From assembly GCA_964036315.1 (NCBI GenBank), contig OZ038487.1, positions 49,660,659 through 49,724,658 of the forward strand: a stretch of DNA of 64,000 nucleotides, written 5' to 3'. The stretch is from Acanthosepion esculentum (taxonomy: Eukaryota > Mollusca > Cephalopoda > Sepiida > Sepiidae). Every line of letters starts with the position of its first letter. Position 1 is the stretch's first letter. Shown here piece after piece: positions 32,117-43,724 of the stretch. Position numbers and translations under genes: made by a program. The notes beneath the pieces were generated by a model, which was given only the letters and a program-made list of their open reading frames with translations, had not been told where the DNA came from and searched no databases.

Positions 32117-33164
32117 GCACAAAATCTATTCAGAAGTATCTAAATTTTCAGCAGTATGCAGCCACATTCTCAAATCAATGTTTAAAAATAGTTTTGAATG
32201 AATGAATGAAACCTGTAGGTGTTAGCAAGGACCATCCCTCTTCAAACAGAATCACAAACAAATAACTTCACCAAATTATAGAAACTTGAGGACTTTGAAT
32301 AAAAGCAACAACTAAAATGGATAGCACATGAAACTCAAAGATAAAATAATAATAATGATATAATCAAGATGTTGATGTTCCACACTAGTCCAAACAAAAA
32401 GTTAGGAAGGAAACTCCATATCAATACTGAAAAGAGTGACAACAGCTAAGAGACTTGAGAAACCTATTTTCCTGGAAAAGAATTCAACTGACAGTGGCCC
32501 TGGCTGCTCAGTCAATGATTGTCAAATGTTTCCTTATAAGGAAATAGCTTATATTACCATAACCATTACATTTTATACACAATATTTAAAATATAACCAT
32601 TATTACTATTGTCAGATTATATTAAATTCTGAGTAATTAACAAAATTCAAATTTGTCTCCCCTGATTACAACTAGCTGTTGAGAAGAGAATTTTGTTCTG
32701 AAATATTTAAGAATGCCATGTCCATTCAGCACATGGTGATCTTATCTCTCAACAACCTCCTATCTTGACTCATGAAGAAGACACTCTCTCAGAGAACAGT
32801 AGCTCTCCAATGATGATGAGGTTAAATAGGCAAGTCACATATGGCAAAGAAAGTAGCCAGGAACGTCCTATGAGATGGATATACATCCCCTCATTCAATG
32901 GCAGAATACCATGACTGAGTTAGAAGGAGAATATGTTGAAAACAAAATTGTGAGTTTGTATTCATTTTGGTATGCTTTACATGCTTTTTCTATTAATTCT
33001 GTTGTAATTAAAGAAAGAATATTGCTTTTAGACTGACATAGTTTGTACGTTAAAGTTCATGACATTACAATCTCCTTGTCTGTATCTTCCTTTGCATAAT
33101 TTTTTTGTTTTAAGTTTGTACAGGGAGGAGGAAAAAGGTGCATGTTATAAGGATATGTAGGATA
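32117..33164. other. unassigned sequence
   Basis: No gene or repeat family recognised. Confidence 0.5.
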
Positions 33165-33470
33165 GATAATGTTGAGGAGGCATGGTGGATAGTGGTTCAG
33201 ATTGAGGAATCAGAGAGCCGAGTTCAAATTCCAGTTGGATCTATTTACATTCACTTATGTGCAAATACCTTTGGGAAAGGTATGAATCTTCTTCTTCTAC
33301 CCCCATATATGGGTAAATAGCAGGACAGACTGGATTCTGTCGGCTTAAATGGCAACTGTAAAGAAATAGCAACCTACTGCGGGGAAAAAAATCTACCTTG
33401 TCAGCCATGTATCAAAAGATACATGATCACCTAAGTGTGTATCACGCATGACACATAGCTGACTAAGGAT
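33165..33470 (+). repeat. SINE-B copy
   Basis: GAGGAGGCATGGTGGATAGT, GAGGAATCAGAGAGCCGAGT, TTCAAATTCCAG, then ACATTCACTTATGTGCAAAT, CCTTTGGGAAAGGTATGAAT and GGACAGACTGGATTC. Collinear with 28353. It is followed by a unique 3' part with a TGTATCAAAAGATACA palindrome. Confidence 0.7.
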
Positions 33471-33810
33471 AGATAATCGTTGACCCTAGAATAGGAGGTT
33501 AAAATTGTAGTGATTGGGGAAGCATCTTCTTAGGAGTCTGTTCCCCAATGCAATAGTCTAGGGAAGAAGTTGCCGGAGTAGAACTTCCTCCTTACCAATG
33601 GAACATAAAGGGAATGACAAGGAGCTGCCTCTGTGTATGTGGCTTGGTAGACCTTCACTTTGAAGGTCTGAACTGAAGAAACCACAGAATGTTGTTTGCC
33701 TAAACATCTGCCATAACAACAGTGGCAGAGTCAGTGTGAGAGTCGAGCAACATTTCATCTGTGGGGAAAGAGGTTGTAGGGTGGAAAACAATTCTTTCCT
33801 ATGTGGCATT
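33471..33810. repeat. dispersed repeat E, copy 3
   Basis: ATAATCGTTGACCCTAGAAT, GGGGAAGCATCTTCTTAGGA, GGGAAGAAGTTGCCGGAGTA, GCAACATTTCATCTGTGGGG and GTGGAAAACAATTC follow the order of 21700-22460. Confidence 0.55.
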
Positions 33811-34590
33811 CTTTCTCCTCATCTGACAATCATGTCACATATACATATGAACGTCTCCATTTTCATGTGTACTTTTACATACCTCGACAACGCCCACCCC
33901 CACTCACCAACTTCTGTCAGATCCCCCTCTTTCCTCTCACCTGTCAAATATTCATAGGTACACTTATATTTACAAACATTATAAGTCATATATTCCCACA
34001 TTAACTCTCTCTTTCTCTTTTGCTGTGAATCTGCATATTATGGTAAAACCTAAAATCTTTTCTCCATCTGTGTCTTTGTTAAATAAGGTGCCAGTGAGTG
34101 CCTAATTAAGTCTGGCTTAATTATCATTATATTTATTCAGTCCATTGCAAACTCCACACCCAGAGGAGAGGCATCTGGCATAGACACGCACTTTGTACCC
34201 ATTCAAAGTTTTGTTTCTACCTAAGTATCTCCATAGCAATTCTGTGCCTCATTAACGATGTCTCTACAAAATTGTGAGTAGCAATTGGAAATTGCTTGTG
34301 TTAAGGAAGTACCGAGTATTATTTTGGTTACTGTTTGACATATATAAGCAATAATTTTTTTTTTTATCCATGATAGGTGTATCAAAAATGTTATAGCTTT
34401 TATTTATTTATTTTTACATAGACTTTTCAAAGCATATTCCATGTAGATACTGAAAGACTATGATGTCATCGTATCATTATTATCATCATCATTATTAATA
34501 TATAGTTATAAGATCTGTCTCAACTATGGAATCTTATTTACTATTTTTTTTACTCAGTAGGAGGAGATAGGTTCACCCTCCTCCACGTTT
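33811..34590. other. unassigned sequence
   Basis: A C-rich patch at about 33880-33950 holds no recognised frame. Otherwise nothing. Confidence 0.5.
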
Positions 34591-34665
34591 TTTCAACAGG
34601 TGTAGAAGTTTATCCCTTGTTTCCTGGTTAGGATTGGGTTTCCAGTTCCTTCAAAAGAAAAAAAA
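34591..34665 (+). repeat. SINE-F fragment, plus strand
   Basis: AACAGGTGTAGAAGTTTATC, CCTTGTTTCCTGGTTAGGAT and GGGTTTCCAGTTCCTTC are the reverse complement of part of 13466-13680. The shared 3' terminus is missing. Confidence 0.5.
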
Positions 34666-34734
34666 AATCAGCCCTAAATCATTATACTTCCACTAACATG
34701 TCTAACAATTAAGATATTCAGGTTTTTTAATCAT
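34666..34734. other. short unassigned gap
   Basis: Nothing recognised. Confidence 0.4.
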
Positions 34735-35345
34735 TTCCCCACCAAGCAAGGTAATAAAGCCACTAAGAAAGGTTACTGAATGTTAGAAATATGAGAATAA
34801 AGAAACATTATTAAGGAGAGAGAACAAGAAAAGAACAGGAATTGAGATAGAAGATAACAATTGGCATTGCATTTAAATTTTTTTTAAATCAAAGTTGACT
34901 GGAAAGTAAGAAGCCAGAAGAGAATTCCACAAGTGAGAAGTGCAAGAAAAGAAACTTAACATAGAAAAGGCAGGGGATAGCACCATTGCAATGGTGGGAA
35001 AGTGAATGAAGCCAAAATGCAAAGCCAAGACCCAAAACATTGCAAATTCTTCTTTGGCTTTTATCAAGAATTTCTAAAACTCATAGTAAAAGCACCAAAC
35101 CAAATGTAGTAGAAATATTTAATGCATGAAGTAATGATAGACTTATAAATGTGCAAGATGAATTTCGATGAGAAAAACTGTCTTGCACAACACAGTGAAC
35201 AAATTTTCCTAGTAGTAAGCCTTGCAATTGATTCAATATAATCACTCCCATTCATGTTAGGGTAAAACTTGAGAAGGCACAAGAGTCATTCTCTTGGAGA
35301 TTAGTATCATTCATGTTGACGGAAGTCAAAAATGGTTCTCTCAGA
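34735..35345 (-). pseudogene. LINE-J, decayed copy
   Basis: Begins at an inverted terminus (CCCACCAAGCAAGGTAATAA). On the minus strand it gives 'FSCTSHLWNSLLASYFPVNF' with 'DLKKI', then upstream 'NMNGSDYIESIARLTTRKI' and 'FILHIYKSIITSCIKYFYYI'. These match the LINE-J thumb region ('WNDYIESIA', 'LHIYKSIIRPCMEYC'). Numerous stops. Confidence 0.7.
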
Positions 35346-36149
35346 TGATTAAAAGAGATCAGTTTTGTTTTTTGTTTTTTATATAAAATGTCCTTTCTCT
35401 CATATGTATTATAAACAGTTTACACTGTGGAAGTTAACGAGGTTGTGGGTTTTGTGTGTATTTTTTAGGTGAAGCATATAAACAAAGAAGAAAGAAGCAG
35501 CATACAAAATGACTTCATTGGACTAAATTTTTTATGTTGGTACAACTAAACATGTGCATGACAGGGGTGCTGGAAATTTTAAAATTGCTTTTTGTTTTGT
35601 TCTTTTATCTTTCCAAATTCATTTATAGTCTTTTTCTTTTATTTTTCCATCACTTTTGTAAGTTGGTATTCTACACTATATTAGAAGACCTGCCAGGAAT
35701 GGTGAAATGTTGATAAGTGCCTGGGAGCAAATTTACTATCAATTACCTTGCAAATAAGGCACTCTCTAGACATTTACGTCATAGTGAATTATTTTCTCCT
35801 TTGACCAGAGTAGCATTTTTATGTGAAAATTGTGGTCAGTCTCATTATGGTTGGCAACAAATAGTGCATTAAAGACCTGAAAGACAAAATGCATCACAAG
35901 TAAACTTTTTCCACTTTTTCATACAATTTCCCCAATACTATTCTTGATATATAAAAATATATACCGTTATCTCATAGTTTATATTGTTACAAGTGTTGGC
36001 TCTATGCTACTGGAGATGTTAATATCTCACAATCTTTTGTTTAATAGTATGTGCATAAATAGAACTTTGATTAGACAGATGCCAATTTAGCCTCTGGGAT
36101 TGGGTGGTAGTTAGATATCCAGATGCTTTTACCATAAAATAAAAAAAAG
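35346..36149. other. unassigned sequence
   Basis: Nothing recognised. Confidence 0.5.
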
Positions 36150-36680
36150 AAAATTAAGATATTCAATATTAATTCAGCTAATTCAACAGTAAAACAATGA
36201 GACCTAATTGCCAATCTAGTAGTACGTTTAAATTCATGTGGTTGAAATAGCAAGGAGGAGAACTTATGAGAACAATTCCCATGAAAATATTTATAAAAAA
36301 GATTGAGAGAAGACATTTCACAGCAGTGTGAGAGTGACCGAAGTATAGATACCAGGTCAGGACCAATAACATTACAAGCCTTCCTTTGGATTTTGCCAAG
36401 AATCTCTAGATATACTACAGAAGCAGCAGACCAAATATGGCATCAATATTCAATGCACAGAAGAAAGGTACATTTATAAATGTGAAAGAGTGATTCTGTC
36501 ATGAAAAACTGTTTGGTACAACACAGTAAACCAGCTTTTCTATCAGCTGACCTAGCAATTGATTCAATATAATCACCTTACTTCATGTTAGTGGAAAACA
36601 TCAGACAAAGAAGGTGCAATGAGTTGCTCTTCTGGAGGTTAGCATCAGCCATACTGATGGTAGGCAAAAAAGTGAAAATT
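36150..36680 (-). pseudogene. LINE-J, decayed copy
   Basis: The minus-strand frame 36071-36316 contains 'SLNLFYKYFHGNCSHKF', 'PHEFKRTTRLAIRSHCFTVE' and 'LAE'. Farther upstream are equivalents of 'RRICNVIGPDL' and the 'ADANLQxSDSL' block near 36640. The 3' terminus is missing, cut at an AAATTAAG-rich junction near 36150. Confidence 0.7.
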
Positions 36681-37865
36681 CTCAAAATCAAGTAGATAGC
36701 TGTCATACTTATATAAGGTATTTAGAGAAAATAATAATATGCATATTCTTGAGATATTTAAATATCTATTTAAGCTCCCAAAGGATATAAGGATAAGCTA
36801 CTATCATCGTTACTTTTAGCTTGCACTATTATAAACATAGTTGAAAAATAAAGTTTCAACCTGAAACACATCTGCAAACTCAAGAAAAAAAAATTTTGGT
36901 TATTGTGGATTTTACAAGTAGTCCATTGAAAAATGACCACTTCTTCAGTTTAAAGTATATTAAAACATGAATACCATTTAATGACACACTGACTGTGAAA
37001 TAACAGTCACATAGTTCCAATCAAGATTTTAATTGGACTCTTTTGCTGCCTCAAATATAAAGGAGGAGTTTTCAATTTTTATTATTAAAACTCCTCCTAC
37101 CATTTTTATTACCACTGCTTAACACTATTACAAACATTATCTCTCCTTCAGTTTATCTCCTGCAGACATTTTAGACAAATAAGGGTCCGTGACATTTTGA
37201 AAATGATCTAGCTTACCACCGCCAGCATTTGCATTCATTTGTACAATATTGAGTGTCAGTTGACATTTTCAATCTATTTGTCAAGGAATGCCATCATTTT
37301 CCCACCTGGACTCTTTCTAGTTCCCTCAAGTAATCAACAGCATATAATGTCAATAATTTATTGCAAAATGTTGATGCAGGTGGATGTAGTAAACACTGAT
37401 GTATGCTGACACTTTAAACATCGTTGTAGTATTTTTCACTGGTTAGTTCTTTACCTGACCTGATTTTTGTTGGGTTCGGTCATATTGTTTTCTGGAAGGC
37501 AGTTTTAATTGCAAAAAAGAATGCAAAAAATATGCACAGACAAAGCTCTGCTTATTCTGACACAAAGCCAAGAGGAAAAAAATAAAATAAATAAATAAAA
37601 ACATATAAATAAAATGAAATAAAAAAAATTTTGACAAGAGGAATGAAAATTAAAAATCAGTTGAAAAATAAAAAAACAAATCCTCAAATGAAGAAAAAAA
37701 ATTTAAAAAGATACACAAAATAAAAATTGTGTCCATATATATGGGTGTATGTGTTTTGGTAGGTGAGGGTAAGCAACAGTCAGTTTAGAGAAAGAAGAAG
37801 TGAGTGGTGGGGTAGCAAAAAAGAAATGCTTGTTTCAGAATATGTAATAAATGATTAAATGTGAT
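36681..37865. other. unassigned AT-rich sequence
   Basis: No gene or repeat family recognised. Minus-strand frames near 37443-37687 are low-complexity. Confidence 0.5.
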
Positions 37866-38200
37866 TCTAGAGAAAGATGCTGAGAATCCCATGGACCAAA
37901 CATGTCGGAAATGACAAAATTCTAGAAGTAATGGCAACAAAAAGGACACTTATACTTAACATCAAAAAGTGACAGTTGAAATTTCTGGGACATAATGAGG
38001 AAAGAAGGCTTGGAAAATCTGATACTCACAGGACATGTTGAAGATATGAGAGACAGAGGAAAGCAATGCATGACATACTTGGCAAGCTTGAGCAAATGGA
38101 CTATGAAGTAGGGTTTGAGATAGATGGCAAAAAGACAGAAGTCATTAAAAGCTAAAAAAAACAGGAAATTGTGGAGATCCATGATCAACAGCATTCATGA
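37866..38200 (+). pseudogene. LINE-R C-terminal fragment
   Basis: Broken frames read 'KMLRIPWTKHV', 'LEVMATKRTLILNIKK', 'QLKFLG', 'ILTGHVED' and the terminal AGGAAATTGTGGAGATCCAT block. The 'RMLRIPWTxHVxNEEVLxxM' element is standard for LINE-R here. Several frameshifts. Confidence 0.75.
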
Positions 38201-38399
38201 AAGCTAGCTGAATGTTTAAACGTTTATTCCTTTGTTAATTTTCCCCTCGGGACAAGCATATTTAAAACAACTGAGCAAATCTGAGAAGATTTAGATTATC
38301 CTTAATGCTTATTTACATCATTAAAGATTTATCAATACAAATGAGAAAAAATATCATAAGTTACTTTGTAGAGACAACATAACTTTGATCTTTGTTTTT
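38201..38399. other. unassigned sequence
   Basis: Nothing recognised. Confidence 0.5.
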
Positions 38400-39260
38400 C
38401 ACTGGAAATAACTTTCCAAATCTAAATTATGCAAAAATGAAAATAACACTGACATCTCATTTTAACAGATATTTTTGTGTAATTTTGGTAAATATATTTT
38501 GAAATACTAACGAATAAATTTATTCAATAAAAATCACCATTGGCTTCAACCACAGCTTCCAGACAACTTTGGAATCTCCTGCATCTCTTCTGGACAGTCT
38601 CCTCATTTAAGTTGGTGAATGCTTCCATAATTCTTGCCTTCAGTTCATCTTTGGAATTACAAGGAGTTTGTTGGTCTCTCACTCAACTGTACCCCACACT
38701 TAACAATCAAGGGGATTGCAGTCTGGGGAGTTAAGTGGCCAGATGTAAGGGGTGATGTGGTTGCAGTAATTCAGTGACAGCCATGACTAGATTATCTTGC
38801 TTATGTGGCATGGTACAGAGTCCTGTTGTCAGACATAGTGTTTTCTAGCAGCCACCATCTTAACTCAGGGCAGCAGTATCTCCTCAATGCACTTGATGTA
38901 GGCCTCCATGTTGTGTCAAAGCTTCTCACCAACAAATTTGGGAATTCTTTTCATATCAGAATGATCAGAGTCAATTTTCCGAGCTGCCATACCTTCACCA
39001 TTATACTCCTCCAACTCTTTCCATATCTTCTGCACTGTCCTCTGAAATGTCCATATTGGAGTTTCTGGTGGTAATACCAAGCACCAGAACATGCCGTTTC
39101 CAAATTTCTGGTGGAGTGAATTGTGTCATGGTGGTGTTCTTCTCACAAATGATGCCCAACTGACCCTACTATAGAGTGCAGTTGACAAAATCAAAAACAA
39201 ACAATGTATATGCCAAAAATTAAACATATAAAACAGTTTTAATTTATTCATCACAACCTG
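38400..39260 (-). mobile_element. DD37D mariner element, copy 2
   Basis: Collinear with the element at 29341. The right terminus reads AATTTATTCATCACAACCTG; the left terminus is eroded. The minus-strand transposase relic contains 'QQDSVPCH' (second D), a 'NPLDC' remnant of the third-D motif, 'MKRIPKFVGE' and 'EAYIKCIEEILLP'. It has a different internal deletion from copy 1, keeping part of the 'ADAYIKWLEEVxLP' segment. Multiple stops. Confidence 0.75.
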
Positions 39261-39397
39261 TACATGGCTGAAAGATGTATGACAGCATGGAAAGTATGTG
39301 TTTCATCCTTTAAGACTTCTGTGAAAGAAACGCGTCAGAGACAAAACTTTTTCAACTTTGTCATCCATCTTTCATCAAAAAATTGTTCTTGCTATAT

Positions 39398-39401
<4 letters not shown>
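39261..39401. other. unassigned sequence
   Basis: Nothing recognised. Confidence 0.5.
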
Positions 39402-39450
<49 letters not shown>

Positions 39451-39476
39451 GGAAAGAGAGAGAGACACACACACAT
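39402..39476. repeat. compound (TA)n(GA)n(CA)n microsatellite
   Basis: Three consecutive dinucleotide tracts, directly before a tRNA-like SINE. Confidence 0.95.
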
Positions 39477-39487
39477 AGCCATATAAT

Positions 39488-39960
39488 TATATAAGTGGTT
39501 AGAATGGCCACTTTCTAACTGAGACATGGGTTTGAATTTCATCATAGTTGATTTATCAGGAAGGTGACCGTGATGTTATCAGTCTGTAACAAGCAATCCC
39601 AGAGTGTGGCACCTTTGGAAAGTGCCTGAAAAGCACACCATGATTTGACCCAAGCACTGCAATTGAAACTGGTTAGATGGAACGATTTGGGTGCCATTGA
39701 TGGTTTTGCAAGTAGGAAGTCACAAGTTATCATGACCGAGGGTTTGAGTGTACTGGTCTTGTTCAGACTGTTGATCACATCAGATAATGGGCTCTCTCCC
39801 AGAAACTGTAACTAAGGTCCACTCAGCATAGTTGCAGTATAAACTACAGGTGGGTTCTGTGGGTGTTGAACAAACACAAATGTACATGAGCAGGGATCTA
39901 CAACAGGGATTGGATAGCCACACTGGACGACATGTATTCTTGGGTATGAGAGGCTAGCCG
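39488..39960 (+). repeat. tRNA-like SINE next to microsatellite
   Basis: AAGTGGTTAGAATGGCCACT (A-box-like) followed about 30 nt later by ATGGGTTTGAATTTCATC (B-box-like). The head resembles the minus-strand fragment at 1-60. The body to about 39960 is unusually GC-rich for the window (CCACACTGGACGACATG near 39920) but unassigned. Right border uncertain. Confidence 0.5.
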
Positions 39961-40094
39961 CCATTATTTAATATTTATTCAAACATTATAGCATAAGCAT
40001 GTTATAACATCACTACAAAAATAGCCATTTTGCTTCAACACTTATGATGTGTTTTCAAGTGATGGTGTTGATTGTAAAATAAAGAGTTTTTTGA
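39961..40094. other. unassigned sequence
   Basis: Nothing recognised. Confidence 0.5.
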
Positions 40095-40166
40095 AAATTC
40101 AAAACCAAATGAAACCCCCTAACAATGTTTCCCCTATTGAGGGAGGTTTGATTTGGTTTTGAATTT
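40095..40166. repeat. 22-bp inverted repeat (hairpin)
   Basis: AAATTCAAAACCAAATGAAACC (40095-40116, shown as 22 nt with one mismatch to its partner) pairs with 40145-40166, with a 28-nt loop. It sits immediately before a LINE-J-type 3' terminus. Confidence 0.85.
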
Positions 40167-40212
40167 ACTGCCTTACTTGGGTGAATTTGATTAAAAAAAA
40201 AAAAAAAAAAAT
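40160..40212 (+). repeat. LINE-J-type 3' terminus with poly-A
   Basis: ACTGCCTTACTTGGGTGAAT followed by TTGATT and an 18-nt A tract: a very short retained end. Confidence 0.6.
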
Positions 40213-40620
40213 CACAGATTTGTTTTATTTACTTTCTCTTTTTATCATCATCATCATCTTCATGGTATTTTTATTTTTCATTTCTTTTTTGCCCTTACAA
40301 TTCTGGTACAGTCCCTCATTTCAAGACTTTTATTCCCCTCCCACTGCTTTATTTACTCCTACTTCTTCTCGTCACTCTTTTCTTACACTTACGTATTTTT
40401 CTTCTTTTTTAACACTCCCAGTTTGTGCCTCTTCTTTTTCAGTTTGTGCATATATATATATTTCTTTAATTTGTTTTTCTTTCTTCTCCACTCCCACTCA
40501 TTTAATTGTTTCTCATTTCTCTGTTCACTCTCCCCTCCACCATACAACTCATTTGGTCACTACCTTCTCCCTCCCTTTTCTTTCATCATCTTATCTGATT
40601 TCCTCTTAGATTTCACTTTA
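40213..40620. repeat. pyrimidine-rich tract
   Basis: Strong C/T bias on the plus strand; the long open frame here (40181-40609) is low-complexity Phe/Ser/Leu and not a credible gene. Confidence 0.6.
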
Positions 40621-41279
40621 TGTCTGCCCCTAGGGAAAACACCCTACTCTCCTGATGCTACAACAAACAATAGTACCAAAGCTGAAAAACAGCAAAAAAT
40701 ATAAATTAATAAATCCACAAATTTATCATATTTTTTAACCATCATTTTTTTTCTTTTTGTAAATTCATGTTTTGTGTTTTCGATCTTTTTTCTTTCTCAA
40801 GTTAACAGTTGTTGTGTGGATTCTGAAGTAGATTAACAAGTGTACTTATAAAACCTATTTTTGAAATGGAAAAAAACATAAATAAATGAAAGAAAATGAA
40901 AGTGTTATATATTTTTATCAAAACCAAAAGAACAAACTAAAATTAAAAAAAAATAAATAAGAAAAAAATCTTTTTTGTGTATGTTTAAAGCATTGATTTT
41001 GGATCACTTCAAACAATCAAGTTGTGCACTTGTAGCCAATTCAATCGAATTATAAAGAAACGGAGACTGATTGGATTTATCAACTGCAAAACAGAATCAA
41101 AATATAATCTCTTTTTATTATTTGTTTTAAGCATTTTAATAGCAAAAAGGATTATCATGGAATTAATTCCTTGGTCAGAGAGAAACAAAATAAAATAAAC
41201 CAGAAATCAAAGACAATGACAGAAATAATGTTGTAAAAAGTCAATCAAATAAGATAGTAAAATGAAACAAATATATATA
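40621..41279. other. unassigned AT-rich sequence
   Basis: Nothing recognised. Confidence 0.5.
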
Positions 41280-41589
41280 CACTACAGTTTAAAAGTTTGA
41301 GGTTATCACTAGGAGGTAATTTTTTAAACTGGCCCCAAAAGTAGCCGTTTGTACTTTAAATAAAACAAAATTATTATACATGTTTAAAAAAAAAAGAAAA
41401 GAGAGACATGATTTCTTATTAGAAATTTTATTATGACAAAAAGAAAAAAAGCATTTTATCATTAAATTTTGCTCTCATCAAAATATCCTCTTTTAGTCTT
41501 GATTACTGCAGCACAAATTTTTGTCATTCATTGCAAAAGTTTCTCAAAGTATAAGTCTGATAATTGATTCCTTTATTTTTTCAATGACT

Positions 41590-42250
41590 CTTCGATCCTC
41601 CAAATCTATAAATCAATCATTCGCCCTTGCATGGAGTATTGCTGCCATATATGGTCTGGAGCCCTTGCTGTTTGCCTCAGTGTTCTTGATAAGATCCAGA
41701 GACGGATATGCAATGTAATTGGCCCTGATCTGTCATCTCGTCTGCAGTCGCTCTCTCACAGACGCGACGTTGCCTCGCTCTGTCTTTTTTACAAATACTT
41801 TCACAGTAATTGCTCCGATGAGCTGCTTTCGCTGGTTCCTAGGCCTCACGAATTTAAATGTCCCACGAGGCTGGCATCCCGTTCCCACCCCTTCACCGTC
41901 TCTTCTACTCCAATAGCTTCATGTCTCGCACATCTCGCCTGTGGAACTCCCTTCCTTATTCCTGTTTCTCTGACAAATACAATCTCTAACTATTTAAGTG
42001 TAATGTCAATCGACATCTCCAGTTGCCTTGATCTATCCACTTCCCTTCTCCACATCCTTTCACCTTTCATTCCTATCTGCTCTCGCTCCAAATCTTCTGT
42101 AACCCCCTTGCCTTGATCGATCCACTATCTTTCTCCACATCCTCTCCTTTACCACTCCTATCTGCTCTTCCTCCAAACCTTCTGTAACCCCTTGCATGCT
42201 AGTGGCTTCCAGCCTTGCTTGGGGTGATAAGCTTAAAAAAAAAAAAAGAA
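41590..42250 (+). pseudogene. LINE-J, well-preserved copy nested in Tc1-like element
   Basis: A 161-codon frame (41631-42116) reads 'MEYCCHIWSGALAVCLSVLD', 'IQRRICNVIGPDLSSRLQSL', 'SHRRDVASLCLFYKYFHSNC', 'SDELLSLVPRPHEFKCPTRL' and 'ASRSHPFTVSSTPIAS'. About 24-27 bp are deleted after 'PFTV' compared with 27245-27763, shifting the frame. It ends GCCTTGCTTGGGGTGATAAG plus an A-rich tail at 42236-42258. High similarity to the 27245 copy suggests both are young. Confidence 0.85.
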
Positions 42251-42255
42251 AAAGA

Positions 42256-42600
42256 AGACATAATAATAATAATGGTCTACAGTTTTTATGTGTAATGCCA
42301 ATAAATATATAATAATAATGGTTTACTGTATTTATATATGATACAAGTGATGACACAATAATAATAATAGACTACAGTGTTTATATATGATATAAAAGAA
42401 GACATAATAATAATGGTCTACAGTTTTTATATGTAATGCCAGTAAATATATAATAATAACGGTCTACTGTATTTATATATGATACAAGTGACAATAATAA
42501 TAATAATAATAATGGTGTAGCGAGTTTTTATATGATACAAGAGAATACATAATAATAATGATCTACATTGTCTATATATAATGCAAGTGATCTTCTGCAT
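42256..42600. repeat. 46-bp minisatellite, seven units
   Basis: The GGTCTAC-like word preceded by (AAT)n occurs at 42274, 42320, 42370, 42415, 42461, 42514 and 42560: spacings 46, 50, 45, 46, 53 and 46 bp. Units read (ATA)n ATGGTCTACAG, then TTTTTATATGTAATGCC or ATATATGATACAAGTGA; these two variants alternate in the first part. The array starts right at the LINE-J tail. Confidence 0.9.
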
Positions 42601-42673
42601 TTTTTTTTCACTCTTCTGTCAAATTCATCCCATGCTAATTCCGGGAGTGGCTTCAAACTTTTGAACTGTAGTG

Positions 42674-43164
42674 TACATAGGGGATTAATACAAATATAAA
42701 ATTTGTCACTTACCTGATTGATGCTATTTTCAGCATCCTGACTTGAGACTTTCGTAGACCTACCCTCCAGCAATAGTTCTGCCCACTCGTCAGGAGATTG
42801 TCTATTTTCAACTGTTCTGTTTTTGTTATTTTACGCCTCTTAACCTGATTATCATTTTAGAATTTGAGTTAGTATTATGAGTATTTCCTATGAGTGGCAC
42901 CTGGCATAAGGGTTGGAAATCCTGTTTAAGGTTGAAAAGTTTACAGTGAATTTTACTAATTTGATGAAATAGTGAAATAGTGTCACTGAATTAATCAGAG
43001 TTGTAATTTTAAAATCAATGTACCAAAAATTAACATTACTCATGCAATAGGCTCTCTTCATGGTCCTACTTTGATTATGCTTTTATTAACATTCTTGTAA
43101 ATTTTGACACCTCCAATACAAAACAGCTTTCATTTAATTACCATATAGAACTTTTTCTGTCTGT
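42674..43164. other. unassigned sequence
   Basis: Nothing recognised. Confidence 0.5.
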
Positions 43165-43724
43165 CATCATCATGGCTGATGCTAAACTCCAGGAGAGCAA
43201 CACACTGCTCCTTCTTGGCCTCACATTTTCCACTGACTTGAAGTGAAGCAACTACATTGAATCAATAGCTGTATCTACTGCAAGAAAAGTTACGTCACTA
43301 TGTCATGCCAGATAATTTTTCTCGCCAGAATCCATCTTGCACATTTACAAATCTACCATTCACCCGTACATTGAAGACTGCTGCCATATGTGGTCTGGTG
43401 TTCCTGCTATTCATCTTGAGATTCTTGATAAAATCGAAAGGAGGATCTGTAATCATTCCTGACCAGGTATCTTGATTTCCGTCATTTTCTCACTGATGTG
43501 ATGTGGCTTCCCTCTAATATTTTCTACTAATATTTTCATGACAAGCTTTTTTCCCTAGAGACCCGACTACAAGAATTTAAGCATGCTACTAGATTGGCAT
43601 CTAGGTCCCACCCTTTTACTGTTGAAATAGATAAATACAACCATCACTTCTATTCCATCAGTTTCTTTTCTCACACTTCTTGCTTGTAGAACTCCCTTCC
43701 AATTTCTTGCTTCCCTGATATCTA
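43165..43724 (+). pseudogene. LINE-J (split by mariner), upstream part
   Basis: Frames follow 'ADAKLQESNTLLLLGLTFST', 'NYIESIAVSTARKVTSLCH', 'LHIYKSTIHPYIEDCCHMW', 'IDKIERRICN' and 'RLASRSHPFTVEIDKYNHHF', then 'LPDIY', where the mariner interrupts. It continues after 44541 with the NLQKFKCNVNCH block. Stops and indels throughout. Confidence 0.75.

Larger units (their letters stand above)
41280..42673 (-). mobile_element. Tc1-like element (1394 bp) with nested LINE and minisatellite
   Basis: The left end CACTACAGTTTAAAAGTTTG and the inverted right end CACTACAGTTCAAAAGTTTG match at 21 of 23 positions and are flanked by TA (41278-41279 and 42674-42675). This 'CACTAC..(T/C)AAAAGTTTG' terminus is typical of one Tc1 group, best known from fish. 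TCATCAAAATATCCTCTTTT and GATTACTGCAGCACAAATTT near 41480-41515 resemble the transposase-encoding region of such elements in antisense. Most coding sequence is lost. A LINE-J copy (41590-42250) and a 46-bp minisatellite fill the interior. Confidence 0.75.

Noticed and set aside
40181..40704. 142- and 93-codon plus-strand open frames
   Set aside because: They translate a pyrimidine-rich tract into low-complexity Phe/Ser/Leu strings, with no domain and no start context.
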